In this document: one piece after another, positions 7,111 to 15,726 of the stretch | Layout of the letters: each line of letters starts with the position of its first letter | Position numbering within the stretch: position 1 is the stretch's first letter | Virus record (IMG/VR): IMGVR_UViG_3300023296_000836 | Coordinates: 1-33,354 of that record | Length of the DNA: 33,354 nucleotides | Strand: one strand, 5' to 3' | Source of the DNA: a virus | Translations under genes and position numbers: made by a program | The notes under the pieces: model-generated | Seen by the model: only the letters and a program-made list of their open reading frames with translations | Database searches by the model: none | Told to the model about the DNA's origin: nothing

Positions 7111-7818
7111 TTAAATGTCCGGGTTTTGCCATTCTTTGTAACGGCTATCACGGCCTTCCTTCGCCTTTTGATCTTGGGCAATGAAGCTACTGAGCGACCC
7201 GACGACGGTGCCTTTGAGCGCGGCGTTGGCGACGTCGGCGCTGGCCGTGGCGTCGGCGCTTCTCGGGATGACGTCGGCGATTGCGCCGCCGGTACTGTAG
7301 TCGATGTCGGCGGCCCGGCGCTGCGCGCTGTTGCCGGCGGATGCAAGTTGGCTGGCCGCGGCGTCCGAGCGCGATAGGTTTTGCGCCACGGCGTTGTCCT
7401 GAAAGCGCTGATCGGCGCTTTGGATCATGTCGACCGCGGCACGTCCGGACCCGCGCATACCCGTTGCGGAAAGCGAACTGCGCGCCTCACGGACCACGTC
7501 GCCGCGCTGGGTTTGCTGCTGCGGTGTCAGGCGGTACGGATCGGCGGCCACGGTGTTCCTGAGATACGTGACCGCCGGGCCCGATGTTTGCACGATGCCG
7601 TCGAGGCGTTCATTGGCGGCTTGGTTGCCCCGCGCCATCGCCTCGGCCTGCGCCTGATACCCTTCCGCCACGGTTCGCGCCGCACGCTCGTTGGCGTCGG
7701 CCGAGATGTAATGACCGGCCACATCGGCCACAAAACCAAGGGCGGGATTGCCGCCCCCGCCGCTGCTGCCGCTAAACCAGTTTGATACTTCGTCGAACGC
7801 GACGTCGAGAAACGACAT
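7111..7818 (-). CDS. Internal virion protein, T7 gp14-like in layout
   Basis: 235 residues with AAGGAGTGA before the ATG. It starts MSFLDVAFDEVSNWFSG, then a Gly-Ser run and a mildly hydrophobic segment (GFVADVAGHYISADA). A long, Ala/Gln/Arg-rich helix follows (residues ~45-160), and then a Ser/Ala-rich segment. The short hydrophobic start followed by a long amphipathic helix is typical of small ejected internal core proteins, which form part of the channel through the envelope (family knowledge from T7 gp14 and P22 gp7/gp20). The assignment rests on layout and neighbourhood, not on a motif. The promoter for the next gene starts right after its stop codon. Confidence 0.65.
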   Translation of the reverse strand: MSFLDVAFDEVSNWFSGSSGGGGNPALGFVADVAGHYISADANERAARTVAEGYQAQAEAMARGNQAANERLDGIVQTSGPAVTYLRNTVAADPYRLTPQQQTQRGDVVREARSSLSATGMRGSGRAAVDMIQSADQRFQDNAVAQNLSRSDAAASQLASAGNSAQRRAADIDYSTGGAIADVIPRSADATASADVANAALKGTVVGSLSSFIAQDQKAKEGRDSRYKEWQNPDI

Positions 7819-7831
7819 GGCCGCTCACTCC

Positions 7832-8167
7832 TTAATTGCTGCGATAGGCCGCGAGACCGCCGCCGGTCGCCGGTGACGGTTGCGCCATCGGCCCGGGTTG
7901 CGGCGCTTGGCCACCCGGTGCCGGGCCCTGCTGCTCGAACAGGGCGGCCAGACCCGGAAACATCGTGAAGATGATGCCGCCCAAGGTCGGGTTATCATCA
8001 ATCAGTTGATCGAGGTACTGCGCTTGCTCGGCATTGATGCGGCTGACGGCGCGTTGCAGGAGCGCCATTTCCGGGCCGGTGGTGCCTTGCTGTTGCGGCG
8101 CCGGCTGCGGCTGTCCGCCTTGTTGCATGGGCGGGCGTCCGCCCGTTGCATCTTGCATCGGATTCAT
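7832..8167 (-). CDS. Small Pro/Gln-rich virion-associated protein
   Basis: 111 residues with AAAAAGGAAATC before the ATG. Both ends are disordered and rich in Pro, Gln and Gly. The middle (ALLQRAVSRINAEQAQYLDQL, then GGIIFTMFPGLAALF) is a helix followed by a short hydrophobic helix. It is the first gene after leader cassette B and is followed after 13 nt by the 7818 gene, so the two are probably co-translated as part of the ejection set. No recognised family. Confidence 0.6.
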   Translation of the reverse strand: MNPMQDATGGRPPMQQGGQPQPAPQQQGTTGPEMALLQRAVSRINAEQAQYLDQLIDDNPTLGGIIFTMFPGLAALFEQQGPAPGGQAPQPGPMAQPSPATGGGLAAYRSN

Positions 8168-8185
8168 GTCGATTTCCTTTTTCCA

Positions 8186-8217
8186 ATGAAAAGAGGCGGC
8201 TCCGAAGAACCGCCTCT
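8186..8217 (-). terminator. Intrinsic terminator, UUCG loop
   Basis: An 11-bp perfect stem AGAGGCGGUUC-UUCG-GAGCCGCCUCU, then UUUUCAUU on the minus strand. Its core is identical to the hairpin at 4121-4150. It lies about 20 nt above the ATG at 8167 and closes leader B. Confidence 0.9.
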
Positions 8218-8344
8218 ATGTAAGCTCAGACTTGCCCTGCCGGGCCGCGCCCTGACACACCAAGCCTCGCCCTGACACGCCTCGACTGCCATGTATCCGC
8301 ATCGCGGACCCGATGTTGATAGGAGAACTCTCGGCGTAACTCCG
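8218..8344 (-). ncRNA. Leader / small RNA candidate B
   Basis: About 125 nt between promoter B and the terminator, without a convincing gene. It carries GTGTCAGGGCG twice, GGCGAGGCTT, GGCCCGGC and GGCAAG, in the order seen in leader A. A transcript of about 155 nt is expected. The resemblance of two leaders in front of two ejection genes argues for a selected RNA, not spacer. Confidence 0.5.
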
Positions 8345-8350
8345 AACGTA

Positions 8351-8379
8351 ATGATAGTTTACGTTATGTCGGGATGCAA
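8351..8379 (-). promoter_or_regulatory. Promoter B
   Basis: Minus strand: -35 TTGCAT (8379-8374), 17-nt spacer ending in GTAAAC, -10 TATCAT (8356-8351). It is embedded in the last codons and stop of the Gly-zipper protein gene. Confidence 0.65.
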
Positions 8380-9735
8380 CTCTTCGATAAACAAGCCCGT
8401 CCAGTCGTACTCTTCCTCGACACTCCTGCCCAGCCAGGTACACCAGCGCTCGCCGATGGCCCGGATCAGTTTGCCGCGGATGTCGCCTCTCTCCCGGTTT
8501 CCCAGGACGTAAGAGACCTCGAAGGCGCGCCACGTCGCGAGGCGCAGCGCAACGGCTACGGTGAGACGGCCGAACCAATCGTCGCGCCGCATCCAGCGAA
8601 CCACGGTCGGCGCCCAACGGTGGTATCCCTTGATTGTCCTCTCATCGAGAGTAACAGAGAATTTCAAATCATCGGCCAATAGAGCCGGGCTCATCAGCCC
8701 ACGACGCTCCAGCTCGGTACAGACCACGCGGCCGCCGATGGCACCGCCGATATATGATCCTACGAATGTTCCGACGGGACCAAATACCGACCCAACGGCC
8801 GCGCCGATGCCGGCACCAAGACCAGATGCAATAGCCTTGGCCGGCCTTTGGCCGGTCAGAAGTCCAATGGCGGCGGTAGCAAGACCCGCACCAAAGCCGG
8901 CACCAAGTGCGCTCCCGCCGCTAAAGCCGCTCGAGACCTCTCCGGCGGCCGCGTCCGAACCGGCCGATGCCGCGGAAGAAGATCCGGAAGCTGCTGCACC
9001 GAACGACTCGGCGGGTGCTGCGGCCGGGCCGGCACCAAGGCCCCCGCCGCCACTTGCCGCGCCTGCGACCTCACCGCCACCGCTGAAAGCGGCGTTTTGG
9101 AACCCGCCTGCGGCAGCACTACCAGCCTCGCTTCCGACCGCGCCGAGCGGAGCGGATGTTACTGGTGTTGCCGCAGCACTCTGAAAGCCGACCGGCGGAA
9201 TGGCCGCTGACGTCACCGACCCGACCGGTGCGCTGTAGGCGGGCGGCGGTAGGGTCCCGGCGAACTCAACGGCACCGACCGGCGCGCTACCCGCCGTTGC
9301 AAAAGCGTTTGCCCCGCCGGTGGCGGCGCCTGCTGTGGGTGATGCGATGCCATCAAAGCCGATAAACTCGGAGACTTGATTGCCGACCTCCTGGACGCCG
9401 GCGCCAAGCGATTCGCCGATTGGACGTCCCTCTTGAATCAATTTTCCGGCCGTTTTGCCGACGGTCGTCGCTGCACCCGTCGCGGCCGAACCAATCAAGG
9501 AGTCAGTAAGCGAACTGCCGCCTTCCGGCTTCGGCAATTCCGGAAGCGCCGGGCCCCTCGTCGTGGGCTGATCTTCGGCCCGGAACGTACTGAGACCTGA
9601 CGAGATTTGCGCACTGCTCGGGTTGACTAGGTTGCCGGTTGCCGGGTCGATGGCGCCGCCGGCAAAGCCGGGATAGCGTGTGGAGCGATACCCGGCGGCG
9701 CGCGTCGGGTAGGCATTGAAATCGGTCTCGCCCAT
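8359..9735 (-). CDS. Ejection-type protein with glycine zipper and C-terminal domain
   Basis: 458 residues from ATG 9735, which has GGAGATAAG before it; the frame stays open further upstream only because it overlaps the preceding gene. Residues ~1-100 are soluble. Residues ~100-300 are a low-complexity Ala/Gly/Ser/Pro region. Residues ~305-338 form a glycine zipper (GLGAGIGAAVGSVFGPVG and on), a membrane-inserting motif. The last 120 residues form a compact domain with six Trp (HRWAPTVVRWMRRDDWFGR, then ERWCTWLGRS). A virion protein that carries a membrane-inserting segment fits a role in the DNA-delivery channel (inference). It lies between tail genes and small internal-protein genes. Promoter B lies in its 3' end. 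Confidence 0.7.
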   Translation of the reverse strand: MGETDFNAYPTRAAGYRSTRYPGFAGGAIDPATGNLVNPSSAQISSGLSTFRAEDQPTTRGPALPELPKPEGGSSLTDSLIGSAATGAATTVGKTAGKLIQEGRPIGESLGAGVQEVGNQVSEFIGFDGIASPTAGAATGGANAFATAGSAPVGAVEFAGTLPPPAYSAPVGSVTSAAIPPVGFQSAAATPVTSAPLGAVGSEAGSAAAGGFQNAAFSGGGEVAGAASGGGGLGAGPAAAPAESFGAAASGSSSAASAGSDAAAGEVSSGFSGGSALGAGFGAGLATAAIGLLTGQRPAKAIASGLGAGIGAAVGSVFGPVGTFVGSYIGGAIGGRVVCTELERRGLMSPALLADDLKFSVTLDERTIKGYHRWAPTVVRWMRRDDWFGRLTVAVALRLATWRAFEVSYVLGNRERGDIRGKLIRAIGERWCTWLGRSVEEEYDWTGLFIEELHPDIT

Positions 9736-9739
9736 GGGC

Positions 9740-10285
9740 TTATCTCCGTCTGAGCCAATAAATGTAAGAGAACGACGTGCCGGACCCCGGCGCGGTGCTG
9801 ACTTCGACCGCGAACTTGTCGGTCGCTTTGGTGATCTTGACCGGGATGGCGCCCTCGAGCGCGGGCGATCCGGTGAAGCCGATCGGCTGGCAAATGACTT
9901 GGTAGTCGGTGTCGGGCTGGGCCTCGCTGAACGTGACGTCGACCGTCGTGTTGGTGCCGGAAAGTGTGAACGTGCCCTCGAGCCAATCGTCGATGCCGCT
10001 GTTGTCGAGCCGGCTTTTGGCGGCCGCGGCGAGCGCATAGGCCTCGTTGGCGGTCTGTTGTGCAGAACCCACGGTCGCTTGTGCCGGGTCGGGCAAGCTG
10101 CTGACGTCGAAACTGTCTGAATCGAAACTCGCGACCCGCTCGATTTCTGCGTTTTGCGCTTTGACGACGTTGAACAACTGGTAGACGTATTCGACCAGCG
10201 CCGGACCGTCTTCCTCCGGCTTTCCTGAGAACCTGGGCGGCGGGTATGTCGGCAGTACGCCGCCGGAGACGTCATCTTCCGCCAT
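9740..10285 (-). CDS. Small tail protein with C-terminal beta domain
   Basis: 181 residues, AGGAGAGTAAC before the ATG. Residues 1-30 are Pro-rich, residues ~30-100 are helical (VEYVYQLFNVVKAQNAEIE), and residues ~105-181 are a beta-sandwich-like domain (VDVTFSEAQPDTDYQVICQP, then FAVEVSTAPGSGTSFSYIYW). Such end domains are common on phage tail or capsid surface proteins. It starts 2 nt before the gp10-like gene ends and is followed by the Gly-zipper protein with 4 nt spacing, so it is part of the tail operon. The exact role is not known. Confidence 0.65.
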   Translation of the reverse strand: MAEDDVSGGVLPTYPPPRFSGKPEEDGPALVEYVYQLFNVVKAQNAEIERVASFDSDSFDVSSLPDPAQATVGSAQQTANEAYALAAAAKSRLDNSGIDDWLEGTFTLSGTNTTVDVTFSEAQPDTDYQVICQPIGFTGSPALEGAIPVKITKATDKFAVEVSTAPGSGTSFSYIYWLRRR

Positions 10286-10286
10286 G

Positions 10287-11705
10287 TTACTCTCCTAGAA
10301 AATCGCGTTGCATTTCGAGGGATCGCAACTCGACCTGGCAGTCGTCGGTTATCATCCACTCGAATTGCCACGTATGGCCCTGGCCGAAGCCGCCGAACTC
10401 AATGACGATGTCGCGGTTACCGTCGGCACCGAGCCCTTTCGACTTCCAGCGCGACCAGCGGCGGTTGTCGCGGCACGCCCGCAAGAGAAACTGCGGGTTG
10501 GAGGTGCCGCCGACGCCGCGCTTGAGACGTGCTCGAATATTGACGATTTCCATCTCGACGCCCGATAGGTGCGCCGTGCGGCCGTACATGCGCTGCACCG
10601 CACCGCCGTTGTTGAACGCGCTCTGGTCCAACTTGAATATCTTGCCGTTACCGCCGACCAGGACCTTGCCCCAAAGCATCGCCACGGAATGCCCGGGCCA
10701 AACGTTCGGCTGCCCGACGTCGGCGTCCCATCCGTAAAGCTCGGCCCATTTTTGTTGCTTGTAGTCGTAAAGGAGCGTGCGGCCCTTGTTGCCGTAGACG
10801 TTCGTCGCACTCGGCAGTTTGAGGACGATAAACTTCTGCCCCTTGGTGTTGATCTGCCCGGTCCAAGCACCTTCCCAGGTGCCGTTCTCGGTGTCGTCGA
10901 TCGCGTCCAAGACGGCTTGAATATCGCCGCTGACCGGCAACGACGACTGTCCGGACGCGCGGACGAACTCACCGTCCTTGTTGACGCACCAGGTCGCGTT
11001 GTCGATATCGGTCAGGACCGTGTAGGGCGCTTTGACGCCCTCGCCGACAGACCAGCGCCGAAAGAACGGGGTCGAGCCGGTCGTCAGGCGTTCGTGCTGC
11101 TCGATACTGCGGCCGCCGCACACCATGATTTCGCGAAAGTCGGTGATGTGCAGCGCCGTCACCGGGTCCGGCTTGGTGCTGGCCGTGAACTGATCCAAGG
11201 CGTTCCATGTGAAGATATCGCCGACGTTCGAATATTTAATGCGGTTGCTGCCGATGTCGTTGGCCAGCGCGTAGCCGTCGATAAAGGCGACGTGTGTGCA
11301 TTTCGGCGCGTTTTCCGAAAGGACCTTTGCCTCTTTGCCGTTATAAAGCACCGCGTCCGACCCGGCGGCCATCAAAAGCCCGTCTTCGGTCTCGGTGAAC
11401 GTCGGCCGGTAGCCGCCCCCGAGCGGCACACCGGCGACCGCCGTAGCAACGCCGGCGGAACTGACCTCGTAGATCGCGCCGTTCGAGACCGCGATGCCGT
11501 TGCCGCGGAACGGCTGATCGTAAATGTAGGTCTCGCCCTGTCCCGAAAGGGTGACAAAATCCGATAGTCCAGGGAACCGGCTGTGCGCACCGGATTCCGT
11601 GATGTAACTGTTTTCGAGGGCGGCAAGGCCCTTGGTCAGACTGGTTTCATCGATGTTGAGGTAGAGCTTGGTGTCGATCGGAATCGGTATCCAAGACTGC
11701 GCCAT
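10287..11705 (-). CDS. Packaged-DNA stabilisation / tail accessory protein, P22 gp10-like
   Basis: 472 residues, about the length of P22 gp10. The sequence is a chain of short beta strands with repeated Gly-rich turns, as expected for the propeller-like neck protein. Recognisable segments include NSYITESGAHSRFPGL near the start, MVCGGRSIEQHERLTTGS in the middle and WQFEWMITDDCQVELRSLE at the end. In P22, gp10 binds below gp4 in the tail neck and keeps the packaged DNA in. The start overlaps the upstream stop by one base (TAATG). Its neighbours (gp4-like protein, fibres) support the assignment. Confidence 0.85.
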   Translation of the reverse strand: MAQSWIPIPIDTKLYLNIDETSLTKGLAALENSYITESGAHSRFPGLSDFVTLSGQGETYIYDQPFRGNGIAVSNGAIYEVSSAGVATAVAGVPLGGGYRPTFTETEDGLLMAAGSDAVLYNGKEAKVLSENAPKCTHVAFIDGYALANDIGSNRIKYSNVGDIFTWNALDQFTASTKPDPVTALHITDFREIMVCGGRSIEQHERLTTGSTPFFRRWSVGEGVKAPYTVLTDIDNATWCVNKDGEFVRASGQSSLPVSGDIQAVLDAIDDTENGTWEGAWTGQINTKGQKFIVLKLPSATNVYGNKGRTLLYDYKQQKWAELYGWDADVGQPNVWPGHSVAMLWGKVLVGGNGKIFKLDQSAFNNGGAVQRMYGRTAHLSGVEMEIVNIRARLKRGVGGTSNPQFLLRACRDNRRWSRWKSKGLGADGNRDIVIEFGGFGQGHTWQFEWMITDDCQVELRSLEMQRDFLGE

Positions 11706-13588
11706 TACGAGAGTACCGCCTTGACATCAACCACCCATTCGATCGTGGTCGAGGCTGCGCCGGTGACCTGCAATTCGATCTTCGTACCGTTGACCGCGAA
11801 CGCCGCGTTCCAGCCGGTGACGTCTTCGTGATCGGTGCCGAGGGTATCAGCCTGGTCGATGACGGCATTGCCGCCCGACGAGAGTGATCCGTTGACGTCG
11901 GCCGAGCCGCCCGACCCGTCGGTGATGGTCTCGCCGTCGGCAAAGGTCCCGACGATGTCGCGGAGCGTCAGCGTACCGGTCGCGCCGCTGTCGCTGTCGG
12001 CCGTGATGCGGGCCGTGGCGCCGGAAGTGCCACCGGTAAGCACGCCGCCGACGGTAAAGTTGGCGGTTTGGTTCTCGTAAGCGCTCGAGGACCCCGGCCG
12101 GCTGATCTTCGCGACCCGATGGTATTGCGCGATCGTGGTGCCGTTGCGGCGGTTACCGAGGACCCGGGCGTCCAAATAGCCGATCTGTCCCGGCTGTACG
12201 TCGATGCTCCACGCATTCGTGGCGGTGGCGTCCGTGGTGATGCCGCTCGATCGGCCTTCATTGACGCGCCGCCAGCGCGTGTACTTGGTGCCCTGTCCAC
12301 TGATCGTGACGTCGCTGTCTTCGATGCAGTCCTGCACCAATATGTTGCCGGTCGGCGACGTCAACGTGAAGTCGACGTCGCTGATATTCATCGCCTCGAG
12401 CACGACGTCCTGGCAGGTGCCGGTCAGGGTCGCCGCGCCGCCGCTCAGAGATCCGCCCCGGAAAAACAGGCCGATGACGGTGTTTTCGGTGATGGCGTCC
12501 GTATCGTCGTCGTCGTCGACCGCGAAGTTGGTCGTGCACCCGGTCCACCAGCACCCGTAAAGGTCGGTGAAGCGGGCACCGTTGATGTTGAGCGCGACGC
12601 CGCTAATGCTCTCGAACCCGACGTTCTTGATCGTGTTGTGCCAGCACCGCTTATCGACATAACTGAACTGGACGCCGGCCGTCGTGCAGTTTTGAACGAT
12701 GCCGCCGTCCCATTCGTTGAACATGAAGTGATCGCCGTCGGCGCCGCCGGAGGCGTCGTTGTCGCCGTGCAGTTTGGCGCCGGTGCCGCAGCCGTCGATA
12801 TCGACGTCGTGCCATTGCGCCTTGCGGCCGCCCTGCATGTGGATGCCGGTCTCGAAATTCTTCATCTCGATGTCATCCAGGCGGATAAAGTCCTTGGCCT
12901 TGGCGTAGAGACCGACCGACCCGGATTGGTTGTCGACGCCGTCAATCTTGATGTGCGCGAGCCCCGCCTCGTCGCCGCCGACGGTGATGACGCTGTCGCC
13001 GGTCTGAGATTGCAGAACGGTTGCCTCATGGCCTTGACCGACGAGGCGGACGCCCGCGGAAAGCGTGACCTGCGTAAAACCGAAGGTGCCGCCAGGAATG
13101 ACGACGTCGCCGCCGCCGTTAGCAGATGCCACGCCGATCGCGGCCGTCAGTGTCGCGGTGTTGGTGGCGCTCGAGGCGTCGGGGTCGCTGGTCGGCAGAA
13201 AAACGCCGTGATCCTCGGCATTGACGACGCGGTCCAGGATGTCGCGGAATTGGATATCTTGCGAGCCCGCCCGCGCTTGGACGGTGGCTTGGCTGGCGTC
13301 GGCGGCGACCAGTGTCGTCAATGCCGGGCGGATGGCGCCAGTCTGATCGGTGGAATCGATGTCCAACGAAACGGCCTGTGCAGTATAGATCGGCTGCGCT
13401 AATTTCCCGAAGGTGCGGCCGCCGAGGTTCAATGTGCCGAGGGTCTGCGGGTTGGCGGCCGCGACGGTCAGCGCCTCGTCGGTGTAGATGCTGGCCTTTG
13501 TCGTCGTGCCGAAGACGTAGACGGTGACGATGGCCCCACCGTAGCCCTCTCGCCACGTCTCGAAGTCGCTAATGCGTTGTGCCGGCAT
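11705..13588 (-). CDS. Tailspike-like protein with right-handed beta-helix
   Basis: 627 residues, GGAGAACACGCC before the ATG. Residues 1-75 form an anchor domain shared with the fibre at 14260-15723: I/F-DF near the start, Y-x-GA-x-VT-x-Y, NPQTL, then GKLAQPIY. Residues ~135-400 show repeated short strands with a pectate-lyase-like rhythm (GGGDVVIPGGTFGF, VRLVGQG, LAHIKIDGVDNQ, IHMQGG, GCGTG), which predicts a beta-helix and perhaps a polysaccharide depolymerase. Near residue 520 is a Gly/Thr-rich module (VGGVLTGGTSGATARI) seen in many phage surface proteins, and the end is a beta domain. No catalytic residues can be named. It probably recognises or degrades host surface glycan. Confidence 0.75.
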   Translation of the reverse strand: MPAQRISDFETWREGYGGAIVTVYVFGTTTKASIYTDEALTVAAANPQTLGTLNLGGRTFGKLAQPIYTAQAVSLDIDSTDQTGAIRPALTTLVAADASQATVQARAGSQDIQFRDILDRVVNAEDHGVFLPTSDPDASSATNTATLTAAIGVASANGGGDVVIPGGTFGFTQVTLSAGVRLVGQGHEATVLQSQTGDSVITVGGDEAGLAHIKIDGVDNQSGSVGLYAKAKDFIRLDDIEMKNFETGIHMQGGRKAQWHDVDIDGCGTGAKLHGDNDASGGADGDHFMFNEWDGGIVQNCTTAGVQFSYVDKRCWHNTIKNVGFESISGVALNINGARFTDLYGCWWTGCTTNFAVDDDDDTDAITENTVIGLFFRGGSLSGGAATLTGTCQDVVLEAMNISDVDFTLTSPTGNILVQDCIEDSDVTISGQGTKYTRWRRVNEGRSSGITTDATATNAWSIDVQPGQIGYLDARVLGNRRNGTTIAQYHRVAKISRPGSSSAYENQTANFTVGGVLTGGTSGATARITADSDSGATGTLTLRDIVGTFADGETITDGSGGSADVNGSLSSGGNAVIDQADTLGTDHEDVTGWNAAFAVNGTKIELQVTGAASTTIEWVVDVKAVLS

Positions 13589-13612
13589 GGCGTGTTCTCC
13601 GATTAAAGTATG

Positions 13613-14260
13613 TCATCCAAAAGCCGCCGAAACGCCCGTCACCAAAGACGGCGATCCCGATGTTTGGGCCGTCACGGATACGGTCTGAGCGGTCGCAAAG
13701 TCATCGTTTGCGCCAGTCTGATAGGTTGTCGCTTCCATTATGGCTTCAAACTTTTTGGTCAGGTTCGTCCAAGTGATCGTCGCCGGACCAATCATCTGGC
13801 TGTAGCCGATCACGCCGCCGTTTGCGTTGACATCTACCGCGAGCGACCCGCCGTTTGTCGTCGCGCCAGCGGTATCAGTGGCAGAAGCCGACGCGCCGCC
13901 GGTTCTTGTCCAGATCGCAATGCCGCACCGAACCTCGCCTGTGCCGCCAAGATTGACCACGACCGTTGCAGTGGTGCCCGCCGGAACAAGAAGCTGCCAC
14001 ATTCCTACGCAAGACGTTGAGTTGGTTTGCTTTTTGACCAATGACGCGGTTACGCCGCCGATGGTCACGGATGTAATGTCCTCGTTGACCGTGCTGGCGC
14101 ACACGACGACGTATCGATCCGCCGCCGCCGTGCCGATGCTCTGACTTGAAAACGTATAGGCGCTCGATTGGTTGCTCGCATCGACGGCATTGCCGATGTA
14201 GCTGATAGCGACCGGGTCGGGGGCGGGGGCGATAATGCCGAGGGGTATGGAGTGCAGCAT
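13613..14260 (-). CDS. Beta-sandwich tail protein
   Basis: 215 residues from ATG 14260, which shares a base with the stop of the fibre gene (TAATG). A GTG 30 nt upstream is possible but overlaps the fibre gene and has no better ribosome site. The protein is almost all beta strand, with segments such as ITSVTIGGVTASLVKKQ and LLVPAGTTATVVVNLGG, rich in Thr, Ala and Gly. It resembles distal tail or fibre accessory proteins often found between fibre genes. No catalytic motif. Role as virion surface protein inferred from place and composition. Confidence 0.7.
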   Translation of the reverse strand: MLHSIPLGIIAPAPDPVAISYIGNAVDASNQSSAYTFSSQSIGTAAADRYVVVCASTVNEDITSVTIGGVTASLVKKQTNSTSCVGMWQLLVPAGTTATVVVNLGGTGEVRCGIAIWTRTGGASASATDTAGATTNGGSLAVDVNANGGVIGYSQMIGPATITWTNLTKKFEAIMEATTYQTGANDDFATAQTVSVTAQTSGSPSLVTGVSAAFG

Positions 14261-15723
14261 TACGAAACCGTCAGGCCGATAACCAACCACTCGTTGGTGG
14301 CGATCTTTAGAAGTGAGGCTGCGCCGTATCGAGCCAAATCGCCCGAACCCGCCGACACGCCGTTGACAGTGACGCCGGTATCGCCCTCGATTGTCGTAAC
14401 GCCAGCGCCAAGCATGACGACATCGATGCGGTCGCCCACGGCGAACGCCACGGCGGCGTTGGCCGGGATGGTAAACGTGTTGGCCGAAGCGTTGTCCATC
14501 GTGACGGTTTTGAATGCGTCGGTGAGAGCGGCGGTATATGTGGTGCCGGTCTGCGCATTGACGGATCCGGATACTTTGGCCGGGGTCACGCCGTTGTCGG
14601 CAAGGTCGCCCGTAGCGATGTTCCCGCTTGACCCGTCGATACCGAGGTTCGTTCGTGCCGTTGCCGCGTTGGAAACGTCGGACAAGTTGTTGGAGCCGAC
14701 CATGTCGCCGCCGCCGGTCTGCGACCAGTCGATATCTGTGGCGTCGAGCGTGCCGCCGCTATCCGATATGGACTGAAAGAACTTGTCAGCGTTGACTGTG
14801 CCCTGCTCGACCGCAACCGTGGCGTTCGGCACCTCTTCCCAGGTATCGAGATCCGCTGCGCGAGACCATGCGCCGGCCGCGACGATGTAAATACCGTTCT
14901 CGCTGGCGTCGGATTGGTCTTTGGCGAGAACGCGGTCACCGGCAACGAGTGCGATATCGTCAACCGTCTGTTCGCCGGAGAGTGTCAGGTTGCCGGTCGA
15001 GGCGGCCTTGGCGTTTTCCTTGCGTCGGAATCCGGAGGCCGCGGCTTGCGCCTCGTCGCGGAAATCTTCGGCCTTCGCCGCATAGTGCTTGGCCGAATAC
15101 TCGGACCCGTCGACAGTGTTGTCCTCGGCCTTTGTTGCCCATTCCTTGGCCGCACCCTTGCCTGGCGTATCAGTGACGCCTGTGCCGCCGATCGCGTAGG
15201 CCTTGGCGGAATATTCAGACGTTCCGTTGACCGCGCCGTCGACCTTGTTGGCCCAATCTGCGGCCGGGCTTACATCGAGAAACAACGTCCAATAACTGTT
15301 GCTGTCGCGGTCGGTGGCGAACGTCCCGGATGTGTGGCGTGCGACGCAAAGATAAAGGTTCGCTCCCTCGTCGACGTCTTCGGCGCTGGTGATGCTGACG
15401 ACGTCGTTTTCGGCGTAGATCGTCGAGGTTACCCAAGCGCCGCGAAAATTGAACGCCGGCGAAATAATGCCGGTGTCGTGATCGGCGATCGATAGCCCCG
15501 AGACCGTCGCGATGACGGACGTGTCGATATAGACCGGCTGTGCCAGTTTGCCCTTGCTGTCGAGGGTCTGCGGATTGGTCAGCGTGCCGCTGCCGGACAG
15601 GCCTTCGTAGAGCGTCGCAAGGGTCGCCGTCTTCACGCCGTTGGCGTCGACGGTGTAGAACGTGACCGTGGCGCCGGGATAGGCGGCGTTGGCGACTTGG
15701 AAGTCTATGACACTGACGCGCAT
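14260..15723 (-). CDS. Tail fibre protein
   Basis: 487 residues. Residues 1-80 are the anchor domain shared with the tailspike (VIDFQVANAAYPGATVTFY, NPQTL, GKLAQPVYID). Residues ~95-160 hold a carbohydrate-binding-like segment (WVTSTIYAENDVVS), followed by a helical neck with repeated YSAKAYA/EWATKAED/YSAKHYAAKAED units typical of a trimeric fibre shaft. The GDRVLAKDQSDASENGIY block near residue 260 is very common in phage fibre proteins, and the C-terminus is a beta domain ending GLTVS. The shared anchor means spike and fibre probably attach to the same tail surface. It starts 3 nt after the gp4-like gene. Confidence 0.8.
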   Translation of the reverse strand: MRVSVIDFQVANAAYPGATVTFYTVDANGVKTATLATLYEGLSGSGTLTNPQTLDSKGKLAQPVYIDTSVIATVSGLSIADHDTGIISPAFNFRGAWVTSTIYAENDVVSITSAEDVDEGANLYLCVARHTSGTFATDRDSNSYWTLFLDVSPAADWANKVDGAVNGTSEYSAKAYAIGGTGVTDTPGKGAAKEWATKAEDNTVDGSEYSAKHYAAKAEDFRDEAQAAASGFRRKENAKAASTGNLTLSGEQTVDDIALVAGDRVLAKDQSDASENGIYIVAAGAWSRAADLDTWEEVPNATVAVEQGTVNADKFFQSISDSGGTLDATDIDWSQTGGGDMVGSNNLSDVSNAATARTNLGIDGSSGNIATGDLADNGVTPAKVSGSVNAQTGTTYTAALTDAFKTVTMDNASANTFTIPANAAVAFAVGDRIDVVMLGAGVTTIEGDTGVTVNGVSAGSGDLARYGAASLLKIATNEWLVIGLTVS

Positions 15724-15726
15724 CGA

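Noticed and set aside
9740-10371. N-terminal extension of the Gly-zipper protein
   Set aside because: The extension overlaps the whole 181-residue gene; ATG 9735 has a good ribosome site.
10569-13402. Long plus-strand frames opposite the gp10-like and tailspike genes
   Set aside because: High-GC shadow frames; the minus-strand products have the recognisable folds.
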